From positions 721,923 through 785,922 of the forward strand of contig NZ_JAALLT010000004.1 in the NCBI RefSeq assembly GCF_011059145.1: DNA of 64,000 nucleotides, read 5' to 3'. The notes below the pieces were generated by a model. That model worked only from the letters and a program-made list of their open reading frames with translations. It made no database searches and was not told the origin of the DNA. Below, one piece after another: positions 26,248-36,300 of this stretch (within the stretch, counting starts at the first letter, position 1; each line of letters opens with the position of its first letter). The translations under genes and the position numbers were made by a program. This DNA comes from Halalkalibaculum roseum. GTDB lineage: Bacteria; Bacteroidota; Rhodothermia; Balneolales; Balneolaceae.

Positions 26248-27033
26248 TTATTTACCGAACAGAAAAGACTCGTCAAATATCATTTTAAATGTTCGGGTCG
26301 CGAGGCTTCGATGTTCCGGTTTCCGGGGCGGACTGATAAGCTTGGCATTTTCCATTCCTTTTGGAAGTCGACCGCTCATGTTGATATCACTATATTGCTC
26401 TTCGCCCTGGTACACAATTCGGGTCTCGTCTGACCATAATTCTTCGTTATACACAAATAGTTTCAGTCGCTCAACGCGAAAGCAGAATTTGTCGAAGTTA
26501 AGGTCTTCTTCCGTCTTGTTAGTGATTTGAATCGGGCAGCTAACCATATGAGGTTTTCTCTCCACATTGCTGAGAGAGCGTCGTGCCTTGGTGATGGCCC
26601 AAAAACAGAGTTCTCCCTCAATGGGGGTCCCGAACCATGTTCTTGAGAGTTTTATCGAAGGCAGTTCGGTCAAAACTGTATCATTCTTCCCGATGCTGAT
26701 GCGTAGCCAAACCGGAATGCGTGTAAATATTTGAATGCTTGCGCCGGGATTGACGCGCAGTGGATATTCTGAATTTACAACCAGGGGCAAATCCGGGAAA
26801 ACCGGCATCAATTTTATAGTATTGCCCGGTTCTTTGGGCGCCCAGCGTGCCCACTCAAGATCTTCAGGAGGAGAATCTAATGCTTCTTTAGAGTCTGCAT
26901 GACCGGCATATTGATGTCCGATCCAGATCTCTTCATCCTTATATTTAAGCCAAAGTCTTAAGTCGCCAAGCCGAAAGAAATCTGCTTTTTCACCTGATGA
27001 AAGCGTAAATTCGCCCCATTTATCGATGTTCAT
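26248..27033 (-). CDS. DUF432-like protein upstream of MscS
   Basis: 261 residues, soluble, rich in beta strands. The opening WGEFTLSSGEKADFFRLGDLRLW and the middle LPLVVNSEYPLRVNPGAS, RIPVWLRISI and TWFGTPIEGELCFW (given in short pieces) resemble DUF432 proteins, which I recall being encoded next to mechanosensitive channels in bacteria and archaea. No catalytic motif is obvious. Gene order, 30 bp ahead of the channel gene, suggests an accessory or regulatory role for the channel; this is inference. Confidence 0.6.
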   Translation of the reverse strand: MNIDKWGEFTLSSGEKADFFRLGDLRLWLKYKDEEIWIGHQYAGHADSKEALDSPPEDLEWARWAPKEPGNTIKLMPVFPDLPLVVNSEYPLRVNPGASIQIFTRIPVWLRISIGKNDTVLTELPSIKLSRTWFGTPIEGELCFWAITKARRSLSNVERKPHMVSCPIQITNKTEEDLNFDKFCFRVERLKLFVYNEELWSDETRIVYQGEEQYSDINMSGRLPKGMENAKLISPPRKPEHRSLATRTFKMIFDESFLFGK

Positions 27034-27233
27034 ACAATCACTTGAATTTGGTACAATTGAAAATACGAATATAAGGAATCTGAAAGCTAAAATGTCCGGT
27101 CGTCACTCAATAACAGTTCCTCTACCCCGTTATCCTATTTACATGCCACATACCGGATATTTTGCGGTTAATGTATAATTAAATCACTTTATTACACTAA
27201 GAAGTAAGAAGTATTCAAGAAACAATATTTGCT

Positions 27234-27716
27234 ATGGCAAAACAAAATCTCAAACCTGCGGCAGTACTTGTTCTATTACTCTCTCTTTTTCAGGGATGCG
27301 CCTCTTCGGAAAAAACAGCCCAAAGCAGTGAACAGCCAGACTCAAAATCTGTTGTGACGGTAAACGACAATGCCATCACACTAGCCGATTACCTGAGTCG
27401 TGTCCCCGGAGTGTATATTCAGGGTTCCGGCGATAATATTTCGATCAATATCAGAGGCTCTCAATCTATCAGCGGTACCAATAGACCCCTATTTGTTGTT
27501 AACAGACAGCAAGTAGGCAGGAGCTATTCGGTCGTCAATGCTATAGTTGACGTCAACGATATTGAGAATATAGAGGTTCTGAAGGGGTCCGAGGCCGGGT
27601 CCCGATACGGACTCAGAGGCAGCAATGGCGTTATTATCATTAAAACCAAAACCTCTGAAAGCGATAAGAAGGCCAGAATTGAAGAATTACTCAAGAAATA
27701 CGGCGGAAACGGGTAG
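27234..27716 (+). CDS. Orphan TonB-plug-domain lipoprotein
   Basis: 160 residues. A lipoprotein signal ends LLSLFQGCASS. After a Ser/Gln-rich linker, residues about 45-140 are a TonB-receptor plug domain: LADYLSRVPGVYI, SINIRGSQSI, PLFVVN, DIENIEVLKGSEAGSRYGLRGSNGVIIIKTK in short blocks. There is no beta-barrel and no barrel gene beside it. Such free plug lipoproteins occur in Bacteroidota; their role is not established, and interaction with a barrel partner or with SusD-type complexes is only a guess. Monocistronic. Confidence 0.85.
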   Translation: MAKQNLKPAAVLVLLLSLFQGCASSEKTAQSSEQPDSKSVVTVNDNAITLADYLSRVPGVYIQGSGDNISINIRGSQSISGTNRPLFVVNRQQVGRSYSVVNAIVDVNDIENIEVLKGSEAGSRYGLRGSNGVIIIKTKTSESDKKARIEELLKKYGGNG

Positions 27717-27767
27717 GCGGGTCAATTGAACCCTATTTGTATACCTTACCGCTAATCGTTTAGCTGG

Positions 27768-27935
27768 TTAAACTCTTTTGTAGCTGGTGCAGCTTCCATT
27801 TTCTTTGCCGTCCTTCTCACATTCTTCGCGAGTTTCAAAGCCTTGCTTGGAGTAGTCTTCAATATCACCGTTTTTAGACGTTAGTCTCCATCTCCATTCG
27901 TCCTTCACATCTTTGTAAATCTCACACTTCGGCAT
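27768..27935 (-). CDS. Small protein of YegP/DUF1508-like character
   Basis: 55 residues, too short for a usual cut-off. MPKCEIYKDVKDEWRWRL matches the beginning of YegP-type modules (F-E-I-Y-K-D...W-R-W-R-L), then GDIEDYSKQGFETREECE with further Cys near the end (GSCTSYKRV). Likely a small cytoplasmic beta-alpha protein of unknown role. Its four Cys or near-Cys positions are unusual for YegP. The frame is clean, has good codon use and is the only credible coding content of the 27717-28138 gap. Confidence 0.7.
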   Translation of the reverse strand: MPKCEIYKDVKDEWRWRLTSKNGDIEDYSKQGFETREECEKDGKENGSCTSYKRV

Positions 27936-28138
27936 AAACTTCCTCTTTAATTATTACTGCATGTTTCTACTGCGGTCTGGGGAAAAACTCAGAGTAATCC
28001 CTTTTCCATCCCTTAAAATAAGAAATGCCTTGCAAGTCAACAACTTAGAGGTCAAATGAGCGCGAATAAAAACCTGAAATAATCAAAGGAAGACAGACTC
28101 TATTTTTATAGGTAAATGCGAAAAACTAAGTGGCAAAA

Positions 28139-29476
28139 TTAAATCGGTCCATAGTCGAGCATAGCTTCCGCTACTTTTTTGAAGCCCGCGATATTAGCTC
28201 CTTTTACGTAGTCGAGTTTGCCGTTATCTCCTGTACCGTGTTCAACACACTTTTCATGGATACGTTTCATTATTTCAAACAACCGGTCGTTTACTTCTTC
28301 GGCTGACCAAGGTATGCCGAGAGCATTTTGTGAGATTTCGAGACCTGAAACGGCCACTCCCCCGGCATTGCAGGCTTTGCCCGGTGCATAGGGGATATCC
28401 GCCTCGCGAAAGAGCTGTGTAGCCTTATCGGTACAGGGCATATTAGCTCCTTCAGCTACCAGCTGCACATTACTATTCAGAAGGTTTTGCGCGTCCTTTC
28501 CGGTTATTTCATTTTGGGTAGCACAGGGCAGTGCGATATCACAGGGAATATGCCATGGTTTCTTGCCTTCATAATATTCGCAGCCGTACTCTTCTGCGTA
28601 TTCACGAATTCTTCCTCTTCGCACCTCCTTCAATTCCTTGACGAAATCCAGTTTTTCCTCGTCAACTCCATCTTTGTCGTGAACCGTACCATCTGAGTCG
28701 GAAAGTGTGATGATTCTGGCTCCCAAATCAATTAGTTTTTCACAAGCATAGATAGCCACATTGCCGCTGCCGGATACCAGTACTTCTTTTCCTTCCAGAT
28801 CTCTACCCAGGTCATCCAGCATGTGGGTCACAAAATAGACCAAACCATAGCCGGTAGCCTCAGTGCGTATCAGGCTGCCTCCAAAATTGACACCTTTGCC
28901 CGTGATAGTACCGGTAAAACGGTTATTGAGTTTCTTATACTGACCGAAGAGATAGCTAATTTCCCGTTTCCCCACGCCGATGTCGCCGGCGGGAATGTCG
29001 GTATGCTCCCCGATGTGCCGGTGCAGTTCACTCATCATGCTCTGACAAAACCTGAAGATTTCGGCATCGCTCTTACCTTTGGGATCAAAATCAGAACCGC
29101 CTTTGGCTCCCCCTAGGGGCAAGGTGGTCAATGCATTCTTCAGTGATTGTTCAAACCCTAAAAATTTCAGAATTCCCAGATTAACCGAAGGGTGAAAGCG
29201 GAGACCGCCCTTATAGGGACCAATGCTGTTGTTAAATTGCACCCTAAATGCCCTATTTACATTTACTTTATTATTGTCATCTACCCAGGTAACCCGAAAA
29301 GTTATGATACGGTCGGGCTCGCACATGCGCTCAAGAATAGCTGCTTCTTCGTATTCCGGTTTATCTTCGATGTAGGGTATGATATCTTCGAGCACCTCTC
29401 TTACGGCCTGGTGAAACTCTTCCTGGTGGGGGTTCAAATCAACCAAGCGATCAATAAATTCATCAGTTTTATACAT
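28139..29476 (-). CDS. gdhA: NADP-type glutamate dehydrogenase
   Basis: 445 residues, the length of hexameric NAD(P)-GDH. Catalytic block PLGGAKGGSDFDPKGKSD includes the essential Lys; FRVQFNNSIGPYKGGLRFHPSV (shown in parts) is the substrate region; the Rossmann fold has SGSGNVAIYACEKL. The enzyme interconverts 2-oxoglutarate plus ammonium and glutamate. The S at the end of the first coenzyme strand (LSDSDG) rather than an acidic residue favours NADP, although this is not proof. Monocistronic; located next to the acyl-CoA synthetase, both in amino-acid carbon flow. Confidence 0.95.
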   Translation of the reverse strand: MYKTDEFIDRLVDLNPHQEEFHQAVREVLEDIIPYIEDKPEYEEAAILERMCEPDRIITFRVTWVDDNNKVNVNRAFRVQFNNSIGPYKGGLRFHPSVNLGILKFLGFEQSLKNALTTLPLGGAKGGSDFDPKGKSDAEIFRFCQSMMSELHRHIGEHTDIPAGDIGVGKREISYLFGQYKKLNNRFTGTITGKGVNFGGSLIRTEATGYGLVYFVTHMLDDLGRDLEGKEVLVSGSGNVAIYACEKLIDLGARIITLSDSDGTVHDKDGVDEEKLDFVKELKEVRRGRIREYAEEYGCEYYEGKKPWHIPCDIALPCATQNEITGKDAQNLLNSNVQLVAEGANMPCTDKATQLFREADIPYAPGKACNAGGVAVSGLEISQNALGIPWSAEEVNDRLFEIMKRIHEKCVEHGTGDNGKLDYVKGANIAGFKKVAEAMLDYGPI

Positions 29477-29640
29477 GGCAGGAGTTATTATCGGTTAAGG
29501 GAATATTCTGAGTATCACTAACAAGGTATTCTAATGCATTATCGTTTTGAGTGATTCGTCTTAACAGCCTCTTGTTATTCTGAAATTATTGAAGAGTTCA
29601 ATATCGAATCCGGCACCACTGTTCGATAGGCCGTCAAATG

Positions 29641-31701
29641 TCACTCTTCCCTGTAAGTACCGCGAATATCTATGGCATACGCTCCTTTGCCTTTAGGCAA
29701 TACATAGAGCGGATTTATTTCCAGTTCACTGATATTTGGCAACTCATCAGCCAGCTGAGCCATCCGCATCAGGTATTCCAATACGGTTTCACGATCGCCT
29801 TCAGGCTGATTCCTCCATCCTTTGAGTTTGGCCCCGGCCACCGTTTTGTCCACAAGTTGTTCGGCCTGCATGCTATTCAATGGGGCGATACCGGTTGCCA
29901 CATCATGAAGGAGTTCAACATCGGTTCCACCGGTTCCAAAAAGAACAAGCGGCCCGAACTGTTCATCCTGCCTGATTCCAATTATGACTTCACTACCCCC
30001 ACTTAGCATTTTCTGTACAAGAGCGCCTTTCATTCCGGTATTTGCCTTTGAAGCAGCATCTTCCAGCTCATTCCAGGCTCTGATCAATCCATCCTCATCC
30101 TCAATTCCCATCTTAACTCCGCCTATTTCGGTCTTGTGGGTCACCGTATCGGATATCAGTTTTAAAACTACCGGATAGCCTATCTTTGCAGCCGATTTCA
30201 GTGCTTCATCCTTCGTGGATACCTCTTCCTGAGGCGGCAGGCTGATTCCGTATGCTTCCAGCAGTTCGGGCCAGTTTTCCCGGGTAGCGTAGCTCTTTAT
30301 CGCTTTGCGATCTGCTACTCCAAACAAATCAGGTTCATTCCGTGCCGTGCTTAACCACTCCTTTCTTTGCAGCATGGCCGCGAGAATGGAGGCAACCCGT
30401 TCCGGAAAAGCGACATTAGGAATCTTGCGCTTGTGCAGAATACTAAGGGCTTCATCCACTGAGGCCTTACCCATTATTGAAGCTATGACCGGTTTGTCAT
30501 GAACTCCCGCTACTTCACCTACAACCTCGGCCAGACTGGCCGGCAAAAACCAGTCCTGCGGCGCCTGAATAACTACCAGTGCATCGACATGTTCATCGGT
30601 CAGCAGGGCATCAAGGGCCACGGCGTATGTGCCGGGGCCTGAACCGGCCAATACATCCACGGGATTGCTGACGCTGGCAGCCTTGGGGAGTCGTGACCTG
30701 AGATACTCCTTGGTTTCTTTTGACAGCTCAGCCATTTCCAGTCCGGCCTTTTCCAGGGCATCCACAGCGAGAATAGCCGGCCCACCCGCGTTGGTTAGCA
30801 CGGCCACTTTATTGCCCTCCGGCAGGGGCTGCCAAGCCAGGGCGCGCGCCCAGTCGAACATCTCTTCCATGGTTCCTGCCTGTAGCACGCCGCTTCGTTT
30901 AAAAGCTGCTTCATAGGCTTCGGCGCTTCCGGCAAGTGCGCCGGTGTGGGAGGCTACGGCTTTGGCGCCGCTTTCGCCTCGTCCTCCTTTCAAGGCTACA
31001 AAAGGTTTTTTAAGGGATGCTCTTTCGGCCGAATCAAGAAAAGCCGTTCCGTCTGAGACTCCTTCGATATAAGCGGTAATGACTTCAGTCTGGCTGTCGT
31101 CGCACAGCGCCTCAATCATCTGTGTCTCGTTGATTCCTGCCTGATTTCCTAAGCTAACAATACGTGAAAATCCTACGCCGGCTCCCCGGGCCCAGTCGAT
31201 GACGGCTGCCACCATAGCCCCCGACTGGGAACTAAAGCCGATTTCTCCCGGTTCCGGCATCCCGGTGACGAACGTGGTATTCACCGGGGTATGGGTATCA
31301 ATGGTACCGATACAGTTTGGACCGATGACGTTGATATTCATCTCATCGGCAACGCTCTTCAGTTCCTCTTCCAGCTTTCTTCCCTCTTCTCCCGTTTCGC
31401 TGAAGCCCCCGCTTACAACAATGGAATACCTGATTCCGCGATTGCCACACTCCTTTAGGGTGTCGGGCACAGCTTTAGAGGGTACAATGATGACGGCCAG
31501 ATCAACGGGGTCGGGCACATCAGATATGGAGGCAAAGCACTGTTCGCCCAGTATTTCTGATGCTCTTTTGTTGACAGGGTAAATCGGCCCCTGGTAGCGG
31601 TATTCTTTTAGATTACGAACCACACCGTGTCCCAGTTTATGAGGGTCTCTCGAAGCCCCTATCACAGCGACTCCCTTAGGCTTGAAAAATGGATCGAGCA
31701 T
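29641..31701 (-). CDS. ADP-forming acyl-CoA (acetate-CoA) ligase, fused alpha-beta type
   Basis: 686 residues. N-terminal CoA-binding Rossmann domain (FFKPKGVAVIGASRDPHKLG), ligase-CoA domain with VASHTGALAGS (the phospho-His loop), and a C-terminal ATP-grasp domain (GYPVVLKLISDTVTHKTEIGG in short blocks; ALVQKMLSGGSEVIIG). The order is alpha then beta in one chain. It makes ATP from acyl-CoA and ADP plus phosphate, or runs in reverse; useful at the end of amino-acid fermentation, matching the nearby tryptophanase, TPL and GdhA. Acid range is unknown. Divergent from the tryptophanase gene, with starts about 120 bp apart. Confidence 0.93.
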   Translation of the reverse strand: MLDPFFKPKGVAVIGASRDPHKLGHGVVRNLKEYRYQGPIYPVNKRASEILGEQCFASISDVPDPVDLAVIIVPSKAVPDTLKECGNRGIRYSIVVSGGFSETGEEGRKLEEELKSVADEMNINVIGPNCIGTIDTHTPVNTTFVTGMPEPGEIGFSSQSGAMVAAVIDWARGAGVGFSRIVSLGNQAGINETQMIEALCDDSQTEVITAYIEGVSDGTAFLDSAERASLKKPFVALKGGRGESGAKAVASHTGALAGSAEAYEAAFKRSGVLQAGTMEEMFDWARALAWQPLPEGNKVAVLTNAGGPAILAVDALEKAGLEMAELSKETKEYLRSRLPKAASVSNPVDVLAGSGPGTYAVALDALLTDEHVDALVVIQAPQDWFLPASLAEVVGEVAGVHDKPVIASIMGKASVDEALSILHKRKIPNVAFPERVASILAAMLQRKEWLSTARNEPDLFGVADRKAIKSYATRENWPELLEAYGISLPPQEEVSTKDEALKSAAKIGYPVVLKLISDTVTHKTEIGGVKMGIEDEDGLIRAWNELEDAASKANTGMKGALVQKMLSGGSEVIIGIRQDEQFGPLVLFGTGGTDVELLHDVATGIAPLNSMQAEQLVDKTVAGAKLKGWRNQPEGDRETVLEYLMRMAQLADELPNISELEINPLYVLPKGKGAYAIDIRGTYREE

Positions 31702-31821
31702 ATATTCGATTACGGAATTAAGAGTAATTTATCTTATTATATGGTAGCGTTGTTTTCAATATTTGTCAAAGGTCAAAATCCGGAATTTTATAACCGTAAT
31801 ATTAATCAGTATTTGCAGTGT

Positions 31822-33216
31822 ATGGATCTTGAAGAATTTAGGACAAACACGATCATTGAACCATTTCGCATTCGCTCGGTGGAAGCCATTCGATTTACCA
31901 CTATGGATGAACGAAAAGAGCTTCTGGCGGAAGCAGGCTACAACCCTTTCCTGCTAAAAGCCAAAGATGTGCTGATCGATTTGTTGACGGACAGCGGTAC
32001 CGGAGCCATGTCTTCCGGCCAATGGGCAGGGATCATTTCAAGTGATGAATCCTACGCCGGATCTTCTTCCTTCTACCGCCTGGAAAACGCTGTGCAGGAA
32101 ATTACAGCTTTCAAGCACGTAATTCCCACACACCAAGGCCGAGCCGCGGAAAATATCCTTTTTACCACTATTGCCGGAAAGGGTGATGTAGTGCCCAGTA
32201 ATACTCATTTTGATACCACCCGTGCCCATGTAGAACACAGCGGAGCAGAAGCCCGTGACCTGGTTATTGAGGAGGGGAAGCAACCACGTAATACCCATCC
32301 TTTTAAAGGAAATATGGACCTTGCAAAACTGGAGCAGACCATTGAGGAGGTCGGCACGGATCGCATTCCGGTAATCATGATTACGGTAACCAACAATTCG
32401 GGTGGCGGTCAACCGGTGAGCATGGAAAACATCCGGGCGGTTTCGGAAATTGCAAAAAAGCATGACATACCATTTTTCATTGATGCCTGCCGTTTTGCAG
32501 AAAATGCCTGGTTCATTAAGACGAGGGAGGATGGGTATGAAGATAAAGAGCCGATAGAAATTGCACGTGAAATGTTCAGCTATGCCGATGGGTGTACTAT
32601 GAGTGCCAAGAAAGACGGTATGTCGAATATCGGCGGATTTCTGGCCATGAACAGCGATGAATTAGCCGAAAAGTGCCGGAACCTTGAGATATTGACAGAA
32701 GGCTTCCCAACCTACGGCGGGATGGCCGGCTATGATATGGAAGCGGTTGCTATCGGACTTTTTGAAGCACTCAATGAAGACTATCTTCGCTATCGCATAC
32801 GATCCATTGCCTATCTGGGCGACAAGCTGAGCAGGGCCGGTGTACCAATTGTGAAGCCTACAGGCGGTCATGCCGTATACCTGGATGCCAAGGAGATTCT
32901 GTCTCACGTACCGCCCCTGGAATATCCTGCATGGTCATTCAATAACGCTCTCTACCGGCTGGGAGGTGTTCGCGGAGTGGAGATCGGATCGGTGATGTTC
33001 GGCAAACAGCCCGGCGGATCGGAGAAACCGGCATCCATGGAGCTGGTTCGCCTGGCATTTCCCCGGCGCGTGTATACCCAAAGTCACGTCGATTACCTGG
33101 CGGAGGTGATTATCAATGCTTATGAACAGCGTGAGCAGCTGGGTGGCTATAAAATCGCTTCAGGGCCGGATGTACTGCGTCACTTCTCGGCCCGAATGTT
33201 ACCGCTGGGTCACTAA
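31822..33216 (+). CDS. tnaA: Tryptophanase (beta-eliminating lyase)
   Basis: 464 residues from the ATG at 31822; the open frame extends upstream into the divergent gene but similarity begins at EPFRIRSVEAIRF. Family blocks: [45 protein letters not shown] and the Schiff-base Lys in MSAKKDG. The site that is Arg in tyrosine phenol-lyase (RSMERG) reads RGVEIGS here, as in tryptophanases, so indole-pyruvate-ammonia cleavage of L-Trp is predicted. No TnaC-like leader peptide or TnaB permease is adjacent. A TPL paralog lies 3.4 kb downstream on the other strand. Confidence 0.88.
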   Translation: MDLEEFRTNTIIEPFRIRSVEAIRFTTMDERKELLAEAGYNPFLLKAKDVLIDLLTDSGTGAMSSGQWAGIISSDESYAGSSSFYRLENAVQEITAFKHVIPTHQGRAAENILFTTIAGKGDVVPSNTHFDTTRAHVEHSGAEARDLVIEEGKQPRNTHPFKGNMDLAKLEQTIEEVGTDRIPVIMITVTNNSGGGQPVSMENIRAVSEIAKKHDIPFFIDACRFAENAWFIKTREDGYEDKEPIEIAREMFSYADGCTMSAKKDGMSNIGGFLAMNSDELAEKCRNLEILTEGFPTYGGMAGYDMEAVAIGLFEALNEDYLRYRIRSIAYLGDKLSRAGVPIVKPTGGHAVYLDAKEILSHVPPLEYPAWSFNNALYRLGGVRGVEIGSVMFGKQPGGSEKPASMELVRLAFPRRVYTQSHVDYLAEVIINAYEQREQLGGYKIASGPDVLRHFSARMLPLGH

Positions 33217-33305
33217 TTGAACTTAGTGGTGTACCAATTCTCCTAGAATCTATCGGAGTAATTGCGTAATCTGCCGGCACTTTACTAACCAAATAGGGAT
33301 ACAAC

Positions 33306-36300
33306 ATGAAAACTTTCATTCATTTGGGCGCCTTATGCTTTTTGATGGCTCTCACTTCCATTTCTTTAGCGCAAAAATCAGATGACAAGCCGTCCGATCC
33401 ACGATATGAGACTGCATGGAACAGCCTGGCATTCAGAAGCATCGGCCCGGCCTTCACCTCGGGAAGAATTTCAGATTTTGCAGTAAATCCCAATGACCAC
33501 AGTGAGTTTTATGTTGCTACTTCCTCCGGCGGAGTCTGGAAGACGACCAATGGCGGAGTGATACTGGAGCCGGTTTTTGACAGTGAAGGATCCTATTCTA
33601 TCGGCTTTGTTGCCATGGATCCCAATAATCGTAATGTAGTTTGGGTCGGTACCGGAGAGAATAACAACCAGCGTAGTGTAGCTTACGGGGATGGAGTCTA
33701 TAAAAGCATAGACGGCGGTAAGAGCTGGAGCCATATGGGATTAAAAAATTCCGAGCATATAGGGATGATTGAAATCGACCCCCGAAATTCGGATGTCGTA
33801 TATGTCGCGGCTACAGGTCCGCTTTGGAGTGCCGGAGGTGATCGCGGTTTGTATAAAACGACCGACGGCGGAGAAACCTGGGAGAATATCCTGGAAATCA
33901 GCGAGCATACCGGTATCAACGAGGTGCATATGGACCCGCGTAATCCTGATGTGCTTTATGCTACCGCCCATCAGCGAAGGAGGCATGTATTCACCTACAT
34001 CAGCGGCGGACCTGAGTCAGCGATATATAAGTCATCAGATGCCGGTGTGACCTGGAAAAAAATAATGAAAGGCATGCCGAGCGGCGATATAGGTCGCATA
34101 GGACTCGACATTTCTCCTGCAAATCCGGATGTAGTATATGCTATTGTAGAGGCGCAGGATGATAAAAGCGGATTTTACCGTTCCACCGATCGTGGTGAAT
34201 CCTGGGAGCGACGCAGTGATTATTCCTCCAGCGGAAACTATTACCAGGAAGTGGTGGCTGACCCTGTTGATACTGACCTGGTATATGTTATGAATACCTT
34301 TGCCGGGGTTTCGGAAGACGGCGGTAAGTCCTTTGAAAATGTAGGAGAGCGAAACAAGCATATAGATAATCACGCACTCTGGATAGATCCAACCAACCCG
34401 TCGCACCTTCTAAACGGCAATGACGGAGGTGTCTATGAATCCTACGACCGCGGTAAAACATGGCGTTTCTTCACCAATTTGCCGGTCACCCAGTTTTACA
34501 AGTTGGCAGTGGACAATGACGAACCCTTCTACAATGTATACGGTGGTACTCAGGATAACTTTACCCTTGGTGGTCCCTCACGTACCAATGCCACTACCGG
34601 AATAAATGATGACGAATGGTTTGTAACGGTACTGGGTGACGGTTTTGAACCGCATGTGGATCCGACCAACCCGGATATTGTATATGCCCAGTACCAGTAT
34701 GGAAACCTGTTCCGTTTTGATAAGAAGAGCGGAGAGATGCAGGATATCAAACCACAGGCACCGGAGGGCGACTACGATTACAACTGGAACTGGGACTCTC
34801 CTTTCTTCGTGAGCGTTCATGACCACAAGCGACTTTACTTCGGTTCCGATCGGGTACTGCGAAGTGATGATATGGGTCAAAGTTGGAGAGAATTGAGCGG
34901 TGACCTCACACGACAGATCGATCGTAACCGGCTGGAAGTGATGGGCAAAGTCTGGCCTATGGATGCCATCGCAAAAAATGCATCTACTACCGAATACGGG
35001 AATATTGTAGCACTTGCCGAGTCGCCACTGGACGAGAATCTGCTATTTGCCGGCACCGATGACGGGTTGATTCACATAAGCGAAGATACCGGAGAAAACT
35101 GGCGAAAGATCGAAAAATTCCCCGGGGTTCCCGATATGGTATATGTAAATGAAATTGTCGCTTCTGAGCATAATCGTAACATGCTCTATGCAGCATTCAA
35201 CAATCATAAGAATGGTGATTTCAAGCCTTACCTGTTGAAGAGTACCAACCTCGGACGCTCATGGCAGCCTATTGTAAATAACTTGCCGGAGAGGGGTTCA
35301 GTCTATGCTATTGCTGAAGATTTCGAGGAGCCGAGCCTGCTGTTTGTAGGTACCGAATTTGGGGCCTTTGTTTCTGTGGATGGAGGCAACTATTGGAAAG
35401 AGCTGGATAAAGGATTACCCACCATTGCGGTTCGTGATATTGAAATCCAAAAAAGAGAAAACGACCTTGTTCTAGCCACCTTCGGACGCGGTTTCTATGT
35501 GATGGATGACTATTCGGCTTTGCGTGAGTTCAGCCGCGAGATACAGGATGCTGAAGCACATCTTTTTTCGGTGCGACAGGCTTACCAGTATATACCTTAC
35601 AGCAGGATAGCTGCCAGTGAAACCATTTCCTGGCTGGGTCCTAAGGGATTCCAGGGGGAAGACTACTTTATGGGAGAAAATCCTGAATTCGGTGCCGCGT
35701 TCACCTGGTATCTGAAAGAGGATATCAAAACGATGAAAGAACAGAGAGAAGCCGAAGAGAAAGAAAGGCGAGAAGCAGGTGAAACGGTTTATTATCCATC
35801 CTATGAGCAACTGAAAGCGGAAGCTGAAGAAGAGAAGCCCTTCCTGATATTTACCGTCCGTGATTCAAACGGCGAGATTGTCAGGGAGCTTACTTCCTCA
35901 CCCAAGTCCGGCATCAACCGTATCTACTGGGATCTGAAGTTTCCCAAAGTTGATGAAATCAGTGATAGTGATGCCGATCCTTCGGAGGAATTGGATTCAG
36001 GCATCATGGTGCTGCCGGGTTCGTACTCGGTTGAGCTCAGTAAAAGTGTGGACGGCGCCATTACCCAACTGGCCGGACCAGTCTCTTTTGAGGTTCAAAG
36101 TTTGGGCAACGTGACACTACCGGCTGAGAATCCCGATGAGATGCTTGCCTATCACAAGGAGCTTATGGATTTGTCGAAGTCAGCCAACAGTGCACGCAGC
36201 GCTTACAACGAGCTAAACAACAGGCTTAGTTATTACAATGCAGCTCTGAAAGCCGTGGATGCTCCAGCAGACCTGGCTGAGAAAATTACCGGTATGGAGG

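Noticed and set aside
31627..31821. N-terminal extension of tryptophanase
   Set aside because: Overlaps the divergent ligase gene and has no family match; the ATG at 31822 gives the usual tryptophanase start.
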